Part shown: in pieces, positions 7,021-13,700 of the stretch
Position numbering within the stretch: position 1 is the first letter of the stretch
Layout: every line of letters starts with the position of its first letter
DNA from: an uncultured Bacilli bacterium
Lineage (GTDB): Bacteria; Bacillota_I; Bacilli_A; RF39; UBA660
DNA length: 16,696 nucleotides
Assembly (NCBI GenBank): GCA_934141615.1
Contig: CAKPCM010000019.1
Span: 1-16,696, forward strand
Reading direction: 5' to 3'
Program-made: the position numbers and the translations under genes
The notes under the pieces: generated by a model
The model's database searches: none
The model's input: only the letters and a program-made list of their open reading frames with translations
Told to the model about the DNA's origin: nothing

Positions 7021-7365
7021 TTAAATGTTAACTTTAACTTTTCCTTTTAGTAACTTTATTATTCTTTCATAATCATAGTTATCCATTCTGTTATAAAATT
7101 CATGTATAAAATCCGCTTCTATTTTACTTGGAATGGTAAAATCACTTGCATTTCTAATTCCACTTACGTCATACACGTTTCCATTAATTAGTGAAGCACA
7201 ATGTTCCTTACTTTTTTCTATTACCAAAATAGATTCGGGGTAAAACTCTTTTAGTAAAAAATAATAATCAAGACAGTATCCATCTAAAAATAGATTTAAT
7301 ATGTCTTCCTTAAAATAATCATATAAAACTTTATTAATATTAATAATATTTTCCAAAACAAACAA
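7021..7365 (-). CDS. Hypothetical protein with GYC...EHC...YDVSG motif
   Basis: The 114-residue product has short helices around residues 8-26, then LDGYCLDYYFLLKEFYP (Cys31), EHCASLINGNVYDVSG (His55, Asp66) and a helical C-terminus. The order G-x-C, then H, then a strand ending in YD(V/I)(S/T)G, recalls small papain-like or transglutaminase-like Cys-His-Asp proteins, where a loop of this kind follows the catalytic His. This is a resemblance only; His55 is followed by a second Cys56. No signal peptide or membrane span. The start is uncertain: TTG at 7365 has only a GGTGG 4 nt upstream, and another TTG lies at 7356. Both lie inside or next to the terminator of the upstream gene. Confidence 0.6.
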   Translation of the reverse strand: MFVLENIININKVLYDYFKEDILNLFLDGYCLDYYFLLKEFYPESILVIEKSKEHCASLINGNVYDVSGIRNASDFTIPSKIEADFIHEFYNRMDNYDYERIIKLLKGKVKVNI

Positions 7366-7394
7366 AAAACCACCATAGTATTTTATGGTAGTTT
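7361..7394 (-). terminator. Rho-independent terminator of the 283-residue hypothetical gene
   Basis: On the minus strand an 11-bp stem (AAACTACCATA with TATGGTGGTTT, one G-U pair) closes a 6-nt loop and runs into a T tract. It lies 15 nt after the TAG stop at 7410. The descending arm holds the only candidate Shine-Dalgarno site (GGTGG), and the T tract holds the TTG start of the next gene. Confidence 0.8.
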
Positions 7395-7409
7395 AAATAT
7401 TTTGTGCTT

Positions 7410-8261
7410 CTATCTTTTTAATTTATAACAATTACTTTCTTTTTTATCAAATATATATCTTTTTTCTTTACCAGTAAGCGTTGGAAGAGAATTTTTTACT
7501 ATATGATTAAATAAATCATCATAAAAATAATCTAAAGTATTTTTTTGTTCTTCTACAAAATCAGAGTATCTTGGATCTAATTCATCCATTTTTATTCTAT
7601 AACTTTTTCTTATTTTTGTTAGATCACCTTTCTTATCATCTTTAAATAATTTGTGACCACCACTTATCATTAATGGTTCATTTTCGTCATTATAATAATA
7701 GTATAAATAGTCTAAAAAATTATTATCATAATCATATCTTACATTAGTAAAATTACCATTTTGTTTGTGACTAATAGCATCATTATCAAAGTTTACGTAT
7801 TCATCTGTCTTTAAGTCATTTAAATAAACTTCATTTCTTATTGTATAAAATCTATAATATTTTATTTTTTTAGCATCATTATAAACATATAATTTATGCT
7901 TTACGACAAAAGTCTTACCATTATTTTTATCATTTTTCTTATTACAACTATTAATAGTATATTTACCTGCTATTTTATCGCTGTTTTTTACTAAGTTATA
8001 ATTTAAAGTTAAAAATCTTCTTCCCTTATCCTTTTTTATTTCCGATAAAGCCTCTAAATCAAAACCATTTAGCGAAAGTATTATTTTATATCTATTACCA
8101 TCATAAAAAAGTGTTCCAACTTTATTTTCTTCTTGATATAAACCCGTTTTTCCTTTATATTTTAAATCAAGCATACTTTCATATGGAATTTTTTCATAAT
8201 ACACATCAAACATTTTTAAAAAGTTTTTTATAAGTAATACGTCTTCTAGTTTTTCATCCAT
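7410..8261 (-). CDS. Hypothetical protein, Tyr/Asn/Lys-rich
   Basis: The 283-residue protein is not one I recognise. The N-terminal part (DEKLEDVLLIKNFLKMFDVYYE) is helical. The middle, about residues 45-220, looks beta-rich with alternating hydrophobic and polar residues, including KTFVVKHKLYVYNDAKKIKYY. The C-terminal part is helical and ends CYKLKR. There is no signal peptide, membrane segment or obvious catalytic motif. The frame opens at an ATG at 8276, but I chose the ATG at 8261 because GGGGATGAT lies before it, whereas the upstream ATG has no Shine-Dalgarno site. It has its own promoter and terminator, so it is a single-gene unit. The strong Asn/Lys/Tyr bias may only reflect AT-rich codons. 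Confidence 0.72.
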   Translation of the reverse strand: MDEKLEDVLLIKNFLKMFDVYYEKIPYESMLDLKYKGKTGLYQEENKVGTLFYDGNRYKIILSLNGFDLEALSEIKKDKGRRFLTLNYNLVKNSDKIAGKYTINSCNKKNDKNNGKTFVVKHKLYVYNDAKKIKYYRFYTIRNEVYLNDLKTDEYVNFDNDAISHKQNGNFTNVRYDYDNNFLDYLYYYYNDENEPLMISGGHKLFKDDKKGDLTKIRKSYRIKMDELDPRYSDFVEEQKNTLDYFYDDLFNHIVKNSLPTLTGKEKRYIFDKKESNCYKLKR

Positions 8262-8286
8262 AAATATCATCCCCATTTGTTAAAGT

Positions 8287-8315
8287 ATTATATTAAATAA
8301 TATTTAAAAAAGCAA
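8287..8315 (-). promoter_or_regulatory. SigA-type promoter of the 283-residue hypothetical gene
   Basis: On the minus strand TTGCTT (8315-8310), a 17 bp spacer and TATAAT (8292-8287) form a plausible promoter starting near 8280. The -35 is part of the descending arm of the parC terminator. Confidence 0.65.
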
Positions 8316-8338
8316 GGAAAATTAATTAATCCTTGCTT
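8306..8338 (-). terminator. Rho-independent terminator of parE-parC
   Basis: On the minus strand AAGCAAGGA pairs with TCCTTGCTT (9 bp, 8338-8330 with 8318-8310) around an 11-nt AT loop and runs into TTTTTT (8311-8306). It begins within the TAA stop of parC. Confidence 0.88.
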
Positions 8339-10871
8339 AACTAAAGTTATCTAAAAAGTCATCAATGGTCATAAATTTATCATCTATTTCCTTTAAAGAT
8401 ACTTCTTTTTTTTCTTTAGCTTCTTCTTTAGTAACCGATTTTGTTACCTCTTTTTTATTTGTTACATCATCCTTTGTAAGATGAGAAACTTCATATACGT
8501 TATCTAATTTTTTCTTTGTTATCGTAGAACCTGTTGAATATCTATCCATTATTGGTATTTCTGTTAGCTTAATTTCCTTAGTATCATTATCGCTCACTAA
8601 CATGATCATCTTTTTAGCATCACTAACGTACGCTTTAAGTATTTCTTGCGGGTTACTCTTTACTTCTCTTAATAATAGTAATCCTCTTTTAGCACGCGTA
8701 GTCTTTTCAAACTCGGATAGTTTAATACGCTTTGCAAGTCCTTTATGAGTAATAATCGTTACGTATTCAAAAGTACCATCAAAAACGCAAGCTGATGCTA
8801 CATTATCATCTTTTAGGTTAATTGCTTTAACACCTGCTGTCTTAAGACCAATTAATGGTATTTCAGATCTATCATACCAAAGTCCATAACCTTTTTTAGT
8901 TGCAATAAAAACTTCGTTATAAGGATCCATTAAAACATCTACTACTTCGTCATTATCCTTTAATTTAATAAACATAATTGGCTTAGAATAACGTTGCACA
9001 ACAAAGTCTTTTAAAAGGGACTTTTTAGTCATACCATTAGAAGTAAACGTAATTATTTCTCTATCATCAAACTTGCTTACCGCAAATGCTTTTATTACTT
9101 TTTCATCTTCTTTTATAGGAACTAAGTTACTTACATGTTTACCTAAATCCTTCCATTTTAACTCTGGAAGAGTATGAACTGGAACATATAAATAATTACC
9201 TTTATTAGTAAATAATAGTAAAGTATCTAACGTATTTTGTTCAAATAAACCTATTACGTAGTCACCATCTTTTAGTGCTGTTTCTTCACCATTTAAAGCA
9301 GAATAAGATTTTTTAGATACACGTTTTACGTATCCCTCACTTGTTACTACAACAATAACATCTTCCTTTGGAATCATATCGGTCATATCTATTTTTATTT
9401 CTGTTATCTCATCTTTAATTTCTGTTTTACGAGGATAAGCAAACTCTTTTTTAACTTTTCTAAGTTCATCTTTAACTACCTTTTTAAGTTCGTCATCATT
9501 AGATAAAATAAGTTCATATTCTTTTATGGCATCCTCTAACGCTCTCATTTCATTTTCAACGTCAGTTATATCGGTATTGGTTAGTCTATATAATTGTAAC
9601 ATTACGATAGCAGTTGCTTGCTTTTCGGTAAATGAAAACTCCTTAACTAAATTTACAATTGCATCTGCTTTATTTTTAGATGCCCTAATTACCCTTATAA
9701 CATCATCTAAAATGCTAATTGCTTTAAGTAATCCTTCTAAGATGTGGTATCTATCTTTAGCGTGATCTAAGTCAAACTTAGTTCTTCTTCTTACAACTTC
9801 TTTTCTATGATCTATAAAGTAATCTAATATTTGAAGTACTCCAAGTTGTCTTGGACGTCTTTTTGCAATCGCAATCATATTAAAGCTGTAAGATATTTGC
9901 ATATCCGTATTTTTAAGTAAGTAATTAACGATTAAATCTTGGTTAGCGTCCTTTTTTAATTCTACTACAATTCTAAGTTCGCCCCTTGATGTTTCGTCTC
10001 TTACGTCTAATATGCCTTCTATTTTTTTATCAATTCTAATATCGTTCATCTTCTTAACAAGACTTGCCTTATTAACTTCATAAGGTATTTCTGTTATAAC
10101 GATACTTGTTTTTCCTTTTTCTTTTACTAGTTCATACTTACATTTAACGATTATCTTACCCTTACCTGTTTCGTATGCTTCTTTAATTTGTTTTGCACCT
10201 TCAATTACACCACCAGTTGGAAAATCAGGGCCTTTCATAACTTCTAAAATAGAATCTAATCTGCAGTTTGGCGAGTCTATTCTTTTTATGCAAGCATCTA
10301 TTACCTCACCTAGGTTATGTGGCGGAATGTTAGTTGCGTAACCCGCTGAAATACCCGTTGATCCATTAACTAAAAGGTTTGGAAATCCTGCTGGAAGTAC
10401 AACTGGTTCCATTAACGTATCATCATAGTTCGGTGCCATCTCTACAGTATCTTTATTTATGTCGTTTAAAAGTACGTTACTTATTTTTGATAATCTAGCC
10501 TCTGTATAACGCATTGCTGCTGCTCCATCACCATCCATAGAGCCATTATTACCATGCATATCAATATAAGGAGTTGCCATTTTCCAATCTTGACTCATTC
10601 TTACCATTGCATCATATATAGATGAATCTCCGTGAGGATGGTAATTACCCATTATCTCTCCTACTGCCTTAGCACTTTTACGATACTTTTTATCATAGGT
10701 GTTACCTGATTTATACATGCCGTATAATATTCTTCTTTGAACCGGTTTTAACCCATCACGTACATCTGGTAAGGCACGATCTAATATAATTGTCTTACAA
10801 TATCTACCAAAACGTTCTCCCATTATTTCTTCAAGGGAATATTCTTCAATTCTTTTTAATAATTCACTCAT
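8337..10871 (-). CDS. parC: DNA topoisomerase IV subunit A
   Basis: The product has 844 residues. ParC cuts and rejoins DNA in the ParC2-ParE2 topoisomerase IV, which decatenates replicated chromosomes. RALPDVRDGLKPVQRRILYG is at about 32-51. SGNTYDKKYRKSAKAVG (55-71) is the ParC-type version and separates it from GyrA. The quinolone-determining region is YHPHGDSSIYDAM (77-89), with Ser83 and Asp87 at the sites matching S. aureus Ser80 and Glu84. AAAMRYTEARL holds the catalytic Tyr122. The C-terminal half is the DNA-wrapping beta-pinwheel, with repeats such as KDGDYVIGLF and TSNGMTKKSLL. A Lys/Glu-rich linker ends in an acidic tail (DDFLDNFS), making it slightly longer than usual. The ATG has AAAGGTGGGG upstream that overlaps the parE stop; the genes are 15 nt apart. 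Confidence 0.96.
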   Translation of the reverse strand: MSELLKRIEEYSLEEIMGERFGRYCKTIILDRALPDVRDGLKPVQRRILYGMYKSGNTYDKKYRKSAKAVGEIMGNYHPHGDSSIYDAMVRMSQDWKMATPYIDMHGNNGSMDGDGAAAMRYTEARLSKISNVLLNDINKDTVEMAPNYDDTLMEPVVLPAGFPNLLVNGSTGISAGYATNIPPHNLGEVIDACIKRIDSPNCRLDSILEVMKGPDFPTGGVIEGAKQIKEAYETGKGKIIVKCKYELVKEKGKTSIVITEIPYEVNKASLVKKMNDIRIDKKIEGILDVRDETSRGELRIVVELKKDANQDLIVNYLLKNTDMQISYSFNMIAIAKRRPRQLGVLQILDYFIDHRKEVVRRRTKFDLDHAKDRYHILEGLLKAISILDDVIRVIRASKNKADAIVNLVKEFSFTEKQATAIVMLQLYRLTNTDITDVENEMRALEDAIKEYELILSNDDELKKVVKDELRKVKKEFAYPRKTEIKDEITEIKIDMTDMIPKEDVIVVVTSEGYVKRVSKKSYSALNGEETALKDGDYVIGLFEQNTLDTLLLFTNKGNYLYVPVHTLPELKWKDLGKHVSNLVPIKEDEKVIKAFAVSKFDDREIITFTSNGMTKKSLLKDFVVQRYSKPIMFIKLKDNDEVVDVLMDPYNEVFIATKKGYGLWYDRSEIPLIGLKTAGVKAINLKDDNVASACVFDGTFEYVTIITHKGLAKRIKLSEFEKTTRAKRGLLLLREVKSNPQEILKAYVSDAKKMIMLVSDNDTKEIKLTEIPIMDRYSTGSTITKKKLDNVYEVSHLTKDDVTNKKEVTKSVTKEEAKEKKEVSLKEIDDKFMTIDDFLDNFS

Positions 10872-10886
10872 ATCTTTACCCCACCT

Positions 10887-12809
10887 TTAACCTCTATTTG
10901 CAGCCTTAATTTCATAGTTATCTTCTAAAGTAAAGTCTACGTTTTCCTCAATCCATTCTTTTCTAGGTTCTACTTTATCACCCATAAGAATTGATACTCT
11001 TTTCTCCGCAAGTGCAACATCAGTTATCTTAACTTGTATTAAGCTTCTTTTTAAAGGATCCATGGTAGTTTCCCAAAGCTGATTAGCATCCATCTCACCT
11101 AGACCTTTATATCTTTGTAAATCTTCTGTTTTACGGTTTTTAGTAAGTTCTTTTAATTCTTCATCTGAGTATGCGTAAACTTCTTCTTTTTTACCAAATG
11201 ATATTTTATAAAGTGGTGGATTTGCAATATAAACCTTGCCAGCTTCAATTAAAGGTCTCATATAACGATAGAAGAACGTTACAAGTAAAACCTGTATGTG
11301 ACATCCATCATCATCAGCATCGGTCATTATTATTATCTTGTCATAATTACAATCTTCAATGTGAAAATCAGAGCCAACACCTGCTCCTATGGTATAGATT
11401 AAAGTGTTTATCTCGGCGTTTTTATAAGCCTCATCCATCGTACATCTTTCGGTATTTAAAACCTTACCACGAAGAGGAAGGATTGCTTGATAACTTCTTT
11501 CTCTTCCAGTTTTTGCACTACCACCTGCTGAATCACCTTCGACTATAAATAGTTCGTTCTTTTTTGGATTCTTTTTAGTTGCAGGAGCTAGCTTATCAGA
11601 TAAATTCTTTTCTTTAGAATTCTTAGATTTACCTTTTCTTGCTTCTTCTCTTGCTTTTCTTGCAGCTTCCCTTGCAGCCTTTCCCTTTAATGCTTTGTTA
11701 ATTATATCAGTTGCAACAGCTTTGTTTTCTTCTAAGAAGTACTGCATCTTTTCATAGACTACTTGCTCTACTACCGTCTTAGCAAGCGGAGTTCCAAGTT
11801 TTCCTTTTGTTTGACCTTCAAACTGTAATAAATCTTCAGGTATCTTAAGCGATAAAACAACGGTTAGGCCTTCTCTTACGTCAGTTCCTTCAAAGTTTTT
11901 GTCCTTATTCTTTAAGTATCCATTATTTTTTGCATAATCATTAAATACTTTTGTAAGAGCACTTTTAAGTCCTACTTCGTGGCTTCCACCATCACTTGTT
12001 TTAACGTTATTAACGAATGATACAACGTTTTCACTATATGAATCGGTATACTGAAGAGCACATTCTACTTCTATCTTATTTTTAACAGCATCAAAACCAA
12101 CTACGTTATGAAGTACTTTTTTACCTTCATTTAAATAAGAAACAAACTCTTCTAATCCTCTTTCATAATGATAATGTGCCTCTTTTTCATCTTCTTCATC
12201 TATAACATCTATCATAAGTCCCTTTATTAAAAAGGCTGACTCTTGCATTCTTTCACATATTGTAGTAAAAGAAAACGTTGTCGTACTAAATATGGTATCA
12301 TCCGGCATAAATCTAACCGTTGTACCTGTTTTATTTGTTGTTCCTACCTTTTTTAAATCAGAGTCTAAATGTCCTCCGTTTTTAAATGAAATTTCATACT
12401 TACCACCATCACGGCATATACTAACTTTCATCCATTTAGAAAGTGCGTTAACAACTGAGGCACCAACACCGTGAAGTCCGCCGGAAACCTTATATCCACC
12501 TTCTTGGAATTTACCACCTGCGTGAAGTACTGTATATATAACTTCAGGAGTTGACTTGCCTGATGCGTGCTTACCTACCGGAACACCACGCCCTTCATCC
12601 GACACTGAAACAGAGCCATCTTTATGAATTATAACGATTAAGTGATTACCATATCCATTAATTGCTTCATCAATACCATTATCAACTATTTCCCATACTA
12701 GATGGTGTAAACCTCTCTTGTCAGTAGAACCTATATACATACCTGGTCTTTTTCTTACTGCCTCAAGACCTTCTAATATTTTAATTGATGATTCATCATA
12801 TTTTGCCAT
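10887..12809 (-). CDS. parE: DNA topoisomerase IV subunit B
   Basis: The 640-residue ATPase subunit of topoisomerase IV. Its N-terminal GHKL ATPase has EAVRKRPGMYIGS (16-28), EIVDNGIDEA (40-49), SDEGRGVPVG (70-79) and GGLHGVGASVVNALS (110-124). A transducer domain with GLTVVLSLKIPEDLLQFEGQ follows, then the Arg/Lys-rich helix KAAREAARKAREEARKG typical of Firmicute ParE. The TOPRIM domain has VEGDSAGGSAK (423-433) and the metal site DADDDGCHIQ (497-506), then QRYKGLGEMDANQLWETTMD. The usual motif is DADTDGAHI, so T-to-D and A-to-C changes are present. The ATG at 12809 has AAGGAGAT upstream; an in-frame ATG at 12848 falls inside the -10 promoter box and is rejected. It is the first gene of parE-parC. 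Confidence 0.96.
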   Translation of the reverse strand: MAKYDESSIKILEGLEAVRKRPGMYIGSTDKRGLHHLVWEIVDNGIDEAINGYGNHLIVIIHKDGSVSVSDEGRGVPVGKHASGKSTPEVIYTVLHAGGKFQEGGYKVSGGLHGVGASVVNALSKWMKVSICRDGGKYEISFKNGGHLDSDLKKVGTTNKTGTTVRFMPDDTIFSTTTFSFTTICERMQESAFLIKGLMIDVIDEEDEKEAHYHYERGLEEFVSYLNEGKKVLHNVVGFDAVKNKIEVECALQYTDSYSENVVSFVNNVKTSDGGSHEVGLKSALTKVFNDYAKNNGYLKNKDKNFEGTDVREGLTVVLSLKIPEDLLQFEGQTKGKLGTPLAKTVVEQVVYEKMQYFLEENKAVATDIINKALKGKAAREAARKAREEARKGKSKNSKEKNLSDKLAPATKKNPKKNELFIVEGDSAGGSAKTGRERSYQAILPLRGKVLNTERCTMDEAYKNAEINTLIYTIGAGVGSDFHIEDCNYDKIIIMTDADDDGCHIQVLLVTFFYRYMRPLIEAGKVYIANPPLYKISFGKKEEVYAYSDEELKELTKNRKTEDLQRYKGLGEMDANQLWETTMDPLKRSLIQVKITDVALAEKRVSILMGDKVEPRKEWIEENVDFTLEDNYEIKAANRG

Positions 12810-12846
12810 AAAAAACCATCTCCTTATCTTCTTTAACCTATAAAGC

Positions 12847-12876
12847 ATTATAACATAAGAATTTAAAAAAGTGCAA
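12847..12876 (-). promoter_or_regulatory. Promoter of parE-parC
   Basis: The minus strand carries TGTTATAAT (12855-12847), a perfect extended -10. A TTGCAC -35 lies at 12876-12871 with 18 bp spacing. Transcription would start near 12840, about 30 nt before parE. The -35 lies in an AT-rich hairpin (12866-12893: AAAAAGTG pairing with CACTTTTT, followed on the minus strand by T6) that may itself be a weak terminator or attenuator for read-through from yneF. Confidence 0.7.
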
Positions 12877-12894
12877 AATTCTTTACACTTTTTG

Positions 12895-12904
12895 ACGCTA
12901 GCGT
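12895..12904. repeat. Perfect 10-bp palindrome ACGCTAGCGT
   Basis: This GC-rich, perfectly symmetric decamer lies in an otherwise AT-rich 150-bp intergenic region, about 20 bp upstream of the parE -35 and downstream of the yneF terminator. It does not fit the LexA box pattern. An operator is possible, but nothing else supports it. Confidence 0.4.
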
Positions 12905-12942
12905 AATACTTACTTGCTATTTTTTTAAATTTATATGTAAAA

Positions 12943-12986
12943 ATTAAAAAGCACTGAACCTTTTATTGTACCCTGTTCATTGCTTT
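12943..12986 (-). terminator. Rho-independent terminator of yneF
   Basis: On the minus strand AAAGCAATGAAC pairs with GTTCAGTGCTTT (12 positions, one A-G mismatch) around a 15-nt loop and is followed by TTTTTAATTTTT. The left arm lies inside the last codons of yneF. A second weaker hairpin with T6 follows at 12866-12893. Confidence 0.72.
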
Positions 12987-13172
12987 CATCATTTGATTTA
13001 TTTGTTTTTGACTTGGTGTTCTTCCCATCTGTTGCATCATAATTTTTATCATTTTTTCATTTATTGGTGGATTTTTCTTTAAGTACTTTTTCATGAATGC
13101 ACGAGCACCTAAAAATCCTACAACTAATCCTACTATAAGACCTATTACGCACCATAAAATGTTTGACCACAT
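12963..13172 (-). CDS. yneF: UPF0154 membrane protein (YneF family)
   Basis: The 69-residue protein starts MWSNILWCVIGLIVGLVVG, one N-terminal membrane span of about 20 residues. It continues with ARAFMKKYLKKNPPINEKM, then IMMQQMGRTPSQKQINQMMK and a short basic tail. The KKNPPINE and GRTPSQKQINQMM motifs are diagnostic of UPF0154. Its molecular role is unknown; it is a small inner-face-anchored membrane protein widespread in Bacilli. An in-frame GTG at 13181 exists, but the AAAGGA Shine-Dalgarno site is too close to it (2 nt) and about 11 nt from the ATG at 13172, which gives the family-typical start. It follows the SirA-like gene and tkt in the same order as in B. subtilis. A TATAAT at 13224-13219 may give it separate transcription. 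Confidence 0.95.
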   Translation of the reverse strand: MWSNILWCVIGLIVGLVVGFLGARAFMKKYLKKNPPINEKMIKIMMQQMGRTPSQKQINQMMKAMNRVQ

Positions 13173-13219
13173 ATTTTTCACTTTCCTTTCATAATACCAT
13201 TTTACTAGATTTTACCATA

Positions 13220-13642
13220 TTATACAAGTTTTTTTGAAGTTACTTTGCTAAGCCAGAAATAATCTTTATTATTAAAATCACAAACGAAAATGTTTTCTTC
13301 GTTTTCTAACACTTTAAAAAAATCAGTTATGTTCTTATTGGTCTTTATCTTTATATACGTATTATAAACCGTTAGCTTAGTATTTTCTGTTAAGTTATTT
13401 AAAACATGCTTGTTAAGTGTTTTTTTGTATGAATCATCAAATGCATACTTTCTATATAGTTTGCTATTAATATCAGTTTTATTAAAAGGTGTAGCCATCT
13501 GACTAAATAACCTATACGAAATTATAAAATCATTTTTACTCGACTCTGATATTTGTTCTAACATTTTATAAAGATAATAAGTTCTACTATAATAAAGATT
13601 TGAAAAAGAATCATTAATCTTAAATAAATAATATACTCTCAT
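13220..13642 (-). CDS. sirA: SirA-family sporulation inhibitor of replication
   Basis: The 140-residue protein aligns along its length with B. subtilis SirA (YneE), as I recall it. The N-terminus MRVYYLFKINDSFSNLYY corresponds to MERHYYTYLIKEEFANHYF. The C-terminus ITDFFKVLEN...FVCDFNNKDYFWLSKV corresponds to the family's IFFEVL...AMDFNSKRYGWLNPV. In Bacillus, SirA is made under Spo0A~P control and binds DnaA domain I, stopping new rounds of replication as cells enter sporulation. Phe13 and Tyr17 match Phe14 and Tyr18 of B. subtilis, which I recall near the DnaA-binding surface. Its place between tkt and yneF is the Bacillus order and strongly supports the call. The ATG at 13642 has GAGAGGTG 7-8 nt upstream. 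Whether this host sporulates cannot be seen from here. Confidence 0.88.
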   Translation of the reverse strand: MRVYYLFKINDSFSNLYYSRTYYLYKMLEQISESSKNDFIISYRLFSQMATPFNKTDINSKLYRKYAFDDSYKKTLNKHVLNNLTENTKLTVYNTYIKIKTNKNITDFFKVLENEENIFVCDFNNKDYFWLSKVTSKKLV

Positions 13643-13655
13643 AATAAAACACCTC

Positions 13656-13684
13656 TCTTAAAGGATAATATATTCCATTTAAGA
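13656..13684 (-). promoter_or_regulatory. Hairpin directly upstream of the sirA Shine-Dalgarno site
   Basis: TCTTAAAGGA pairs with TCC-A-TTTAAGA (10 bp with one bulged A) around an 8-nt loop. On the minus-strand transcript the hairpin ends within two bases of the GAGAGGTG Shine-Dalgarno site of sirA and lies 17 nt after the tkt stop. It lacks a good T tract, so it is a weak terminator at best; it could be a processing or stability element. Confidence 0.4.
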
Positions 13685-13700
13685 AAAGTGTCGAATTATA

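Noticed and set aside
11171..11548. Plus-strand frame of 125 codons inside parE
   Set aside because: It lies wholly opposite the conserved TOPRIM region of parE and has no start signals; a shadow of the real gene.
8337..12809. GyrA/GyrB instead of ParC/ParE
   Set aside because: The SGNTYDKKYRKSAKAVG motif and close agreement with staphylococcal topoisomerase IV favour ParC/ParE, as does parE-parC order.
12810..12848. N-terminal extension of ParE from ATG 12848
   Set aside because: The ATG lies inside the TATAAT -10 box and has no Shine-Dalgarno site; the ATG at 12809 fits the family and has AAGGAGAT.
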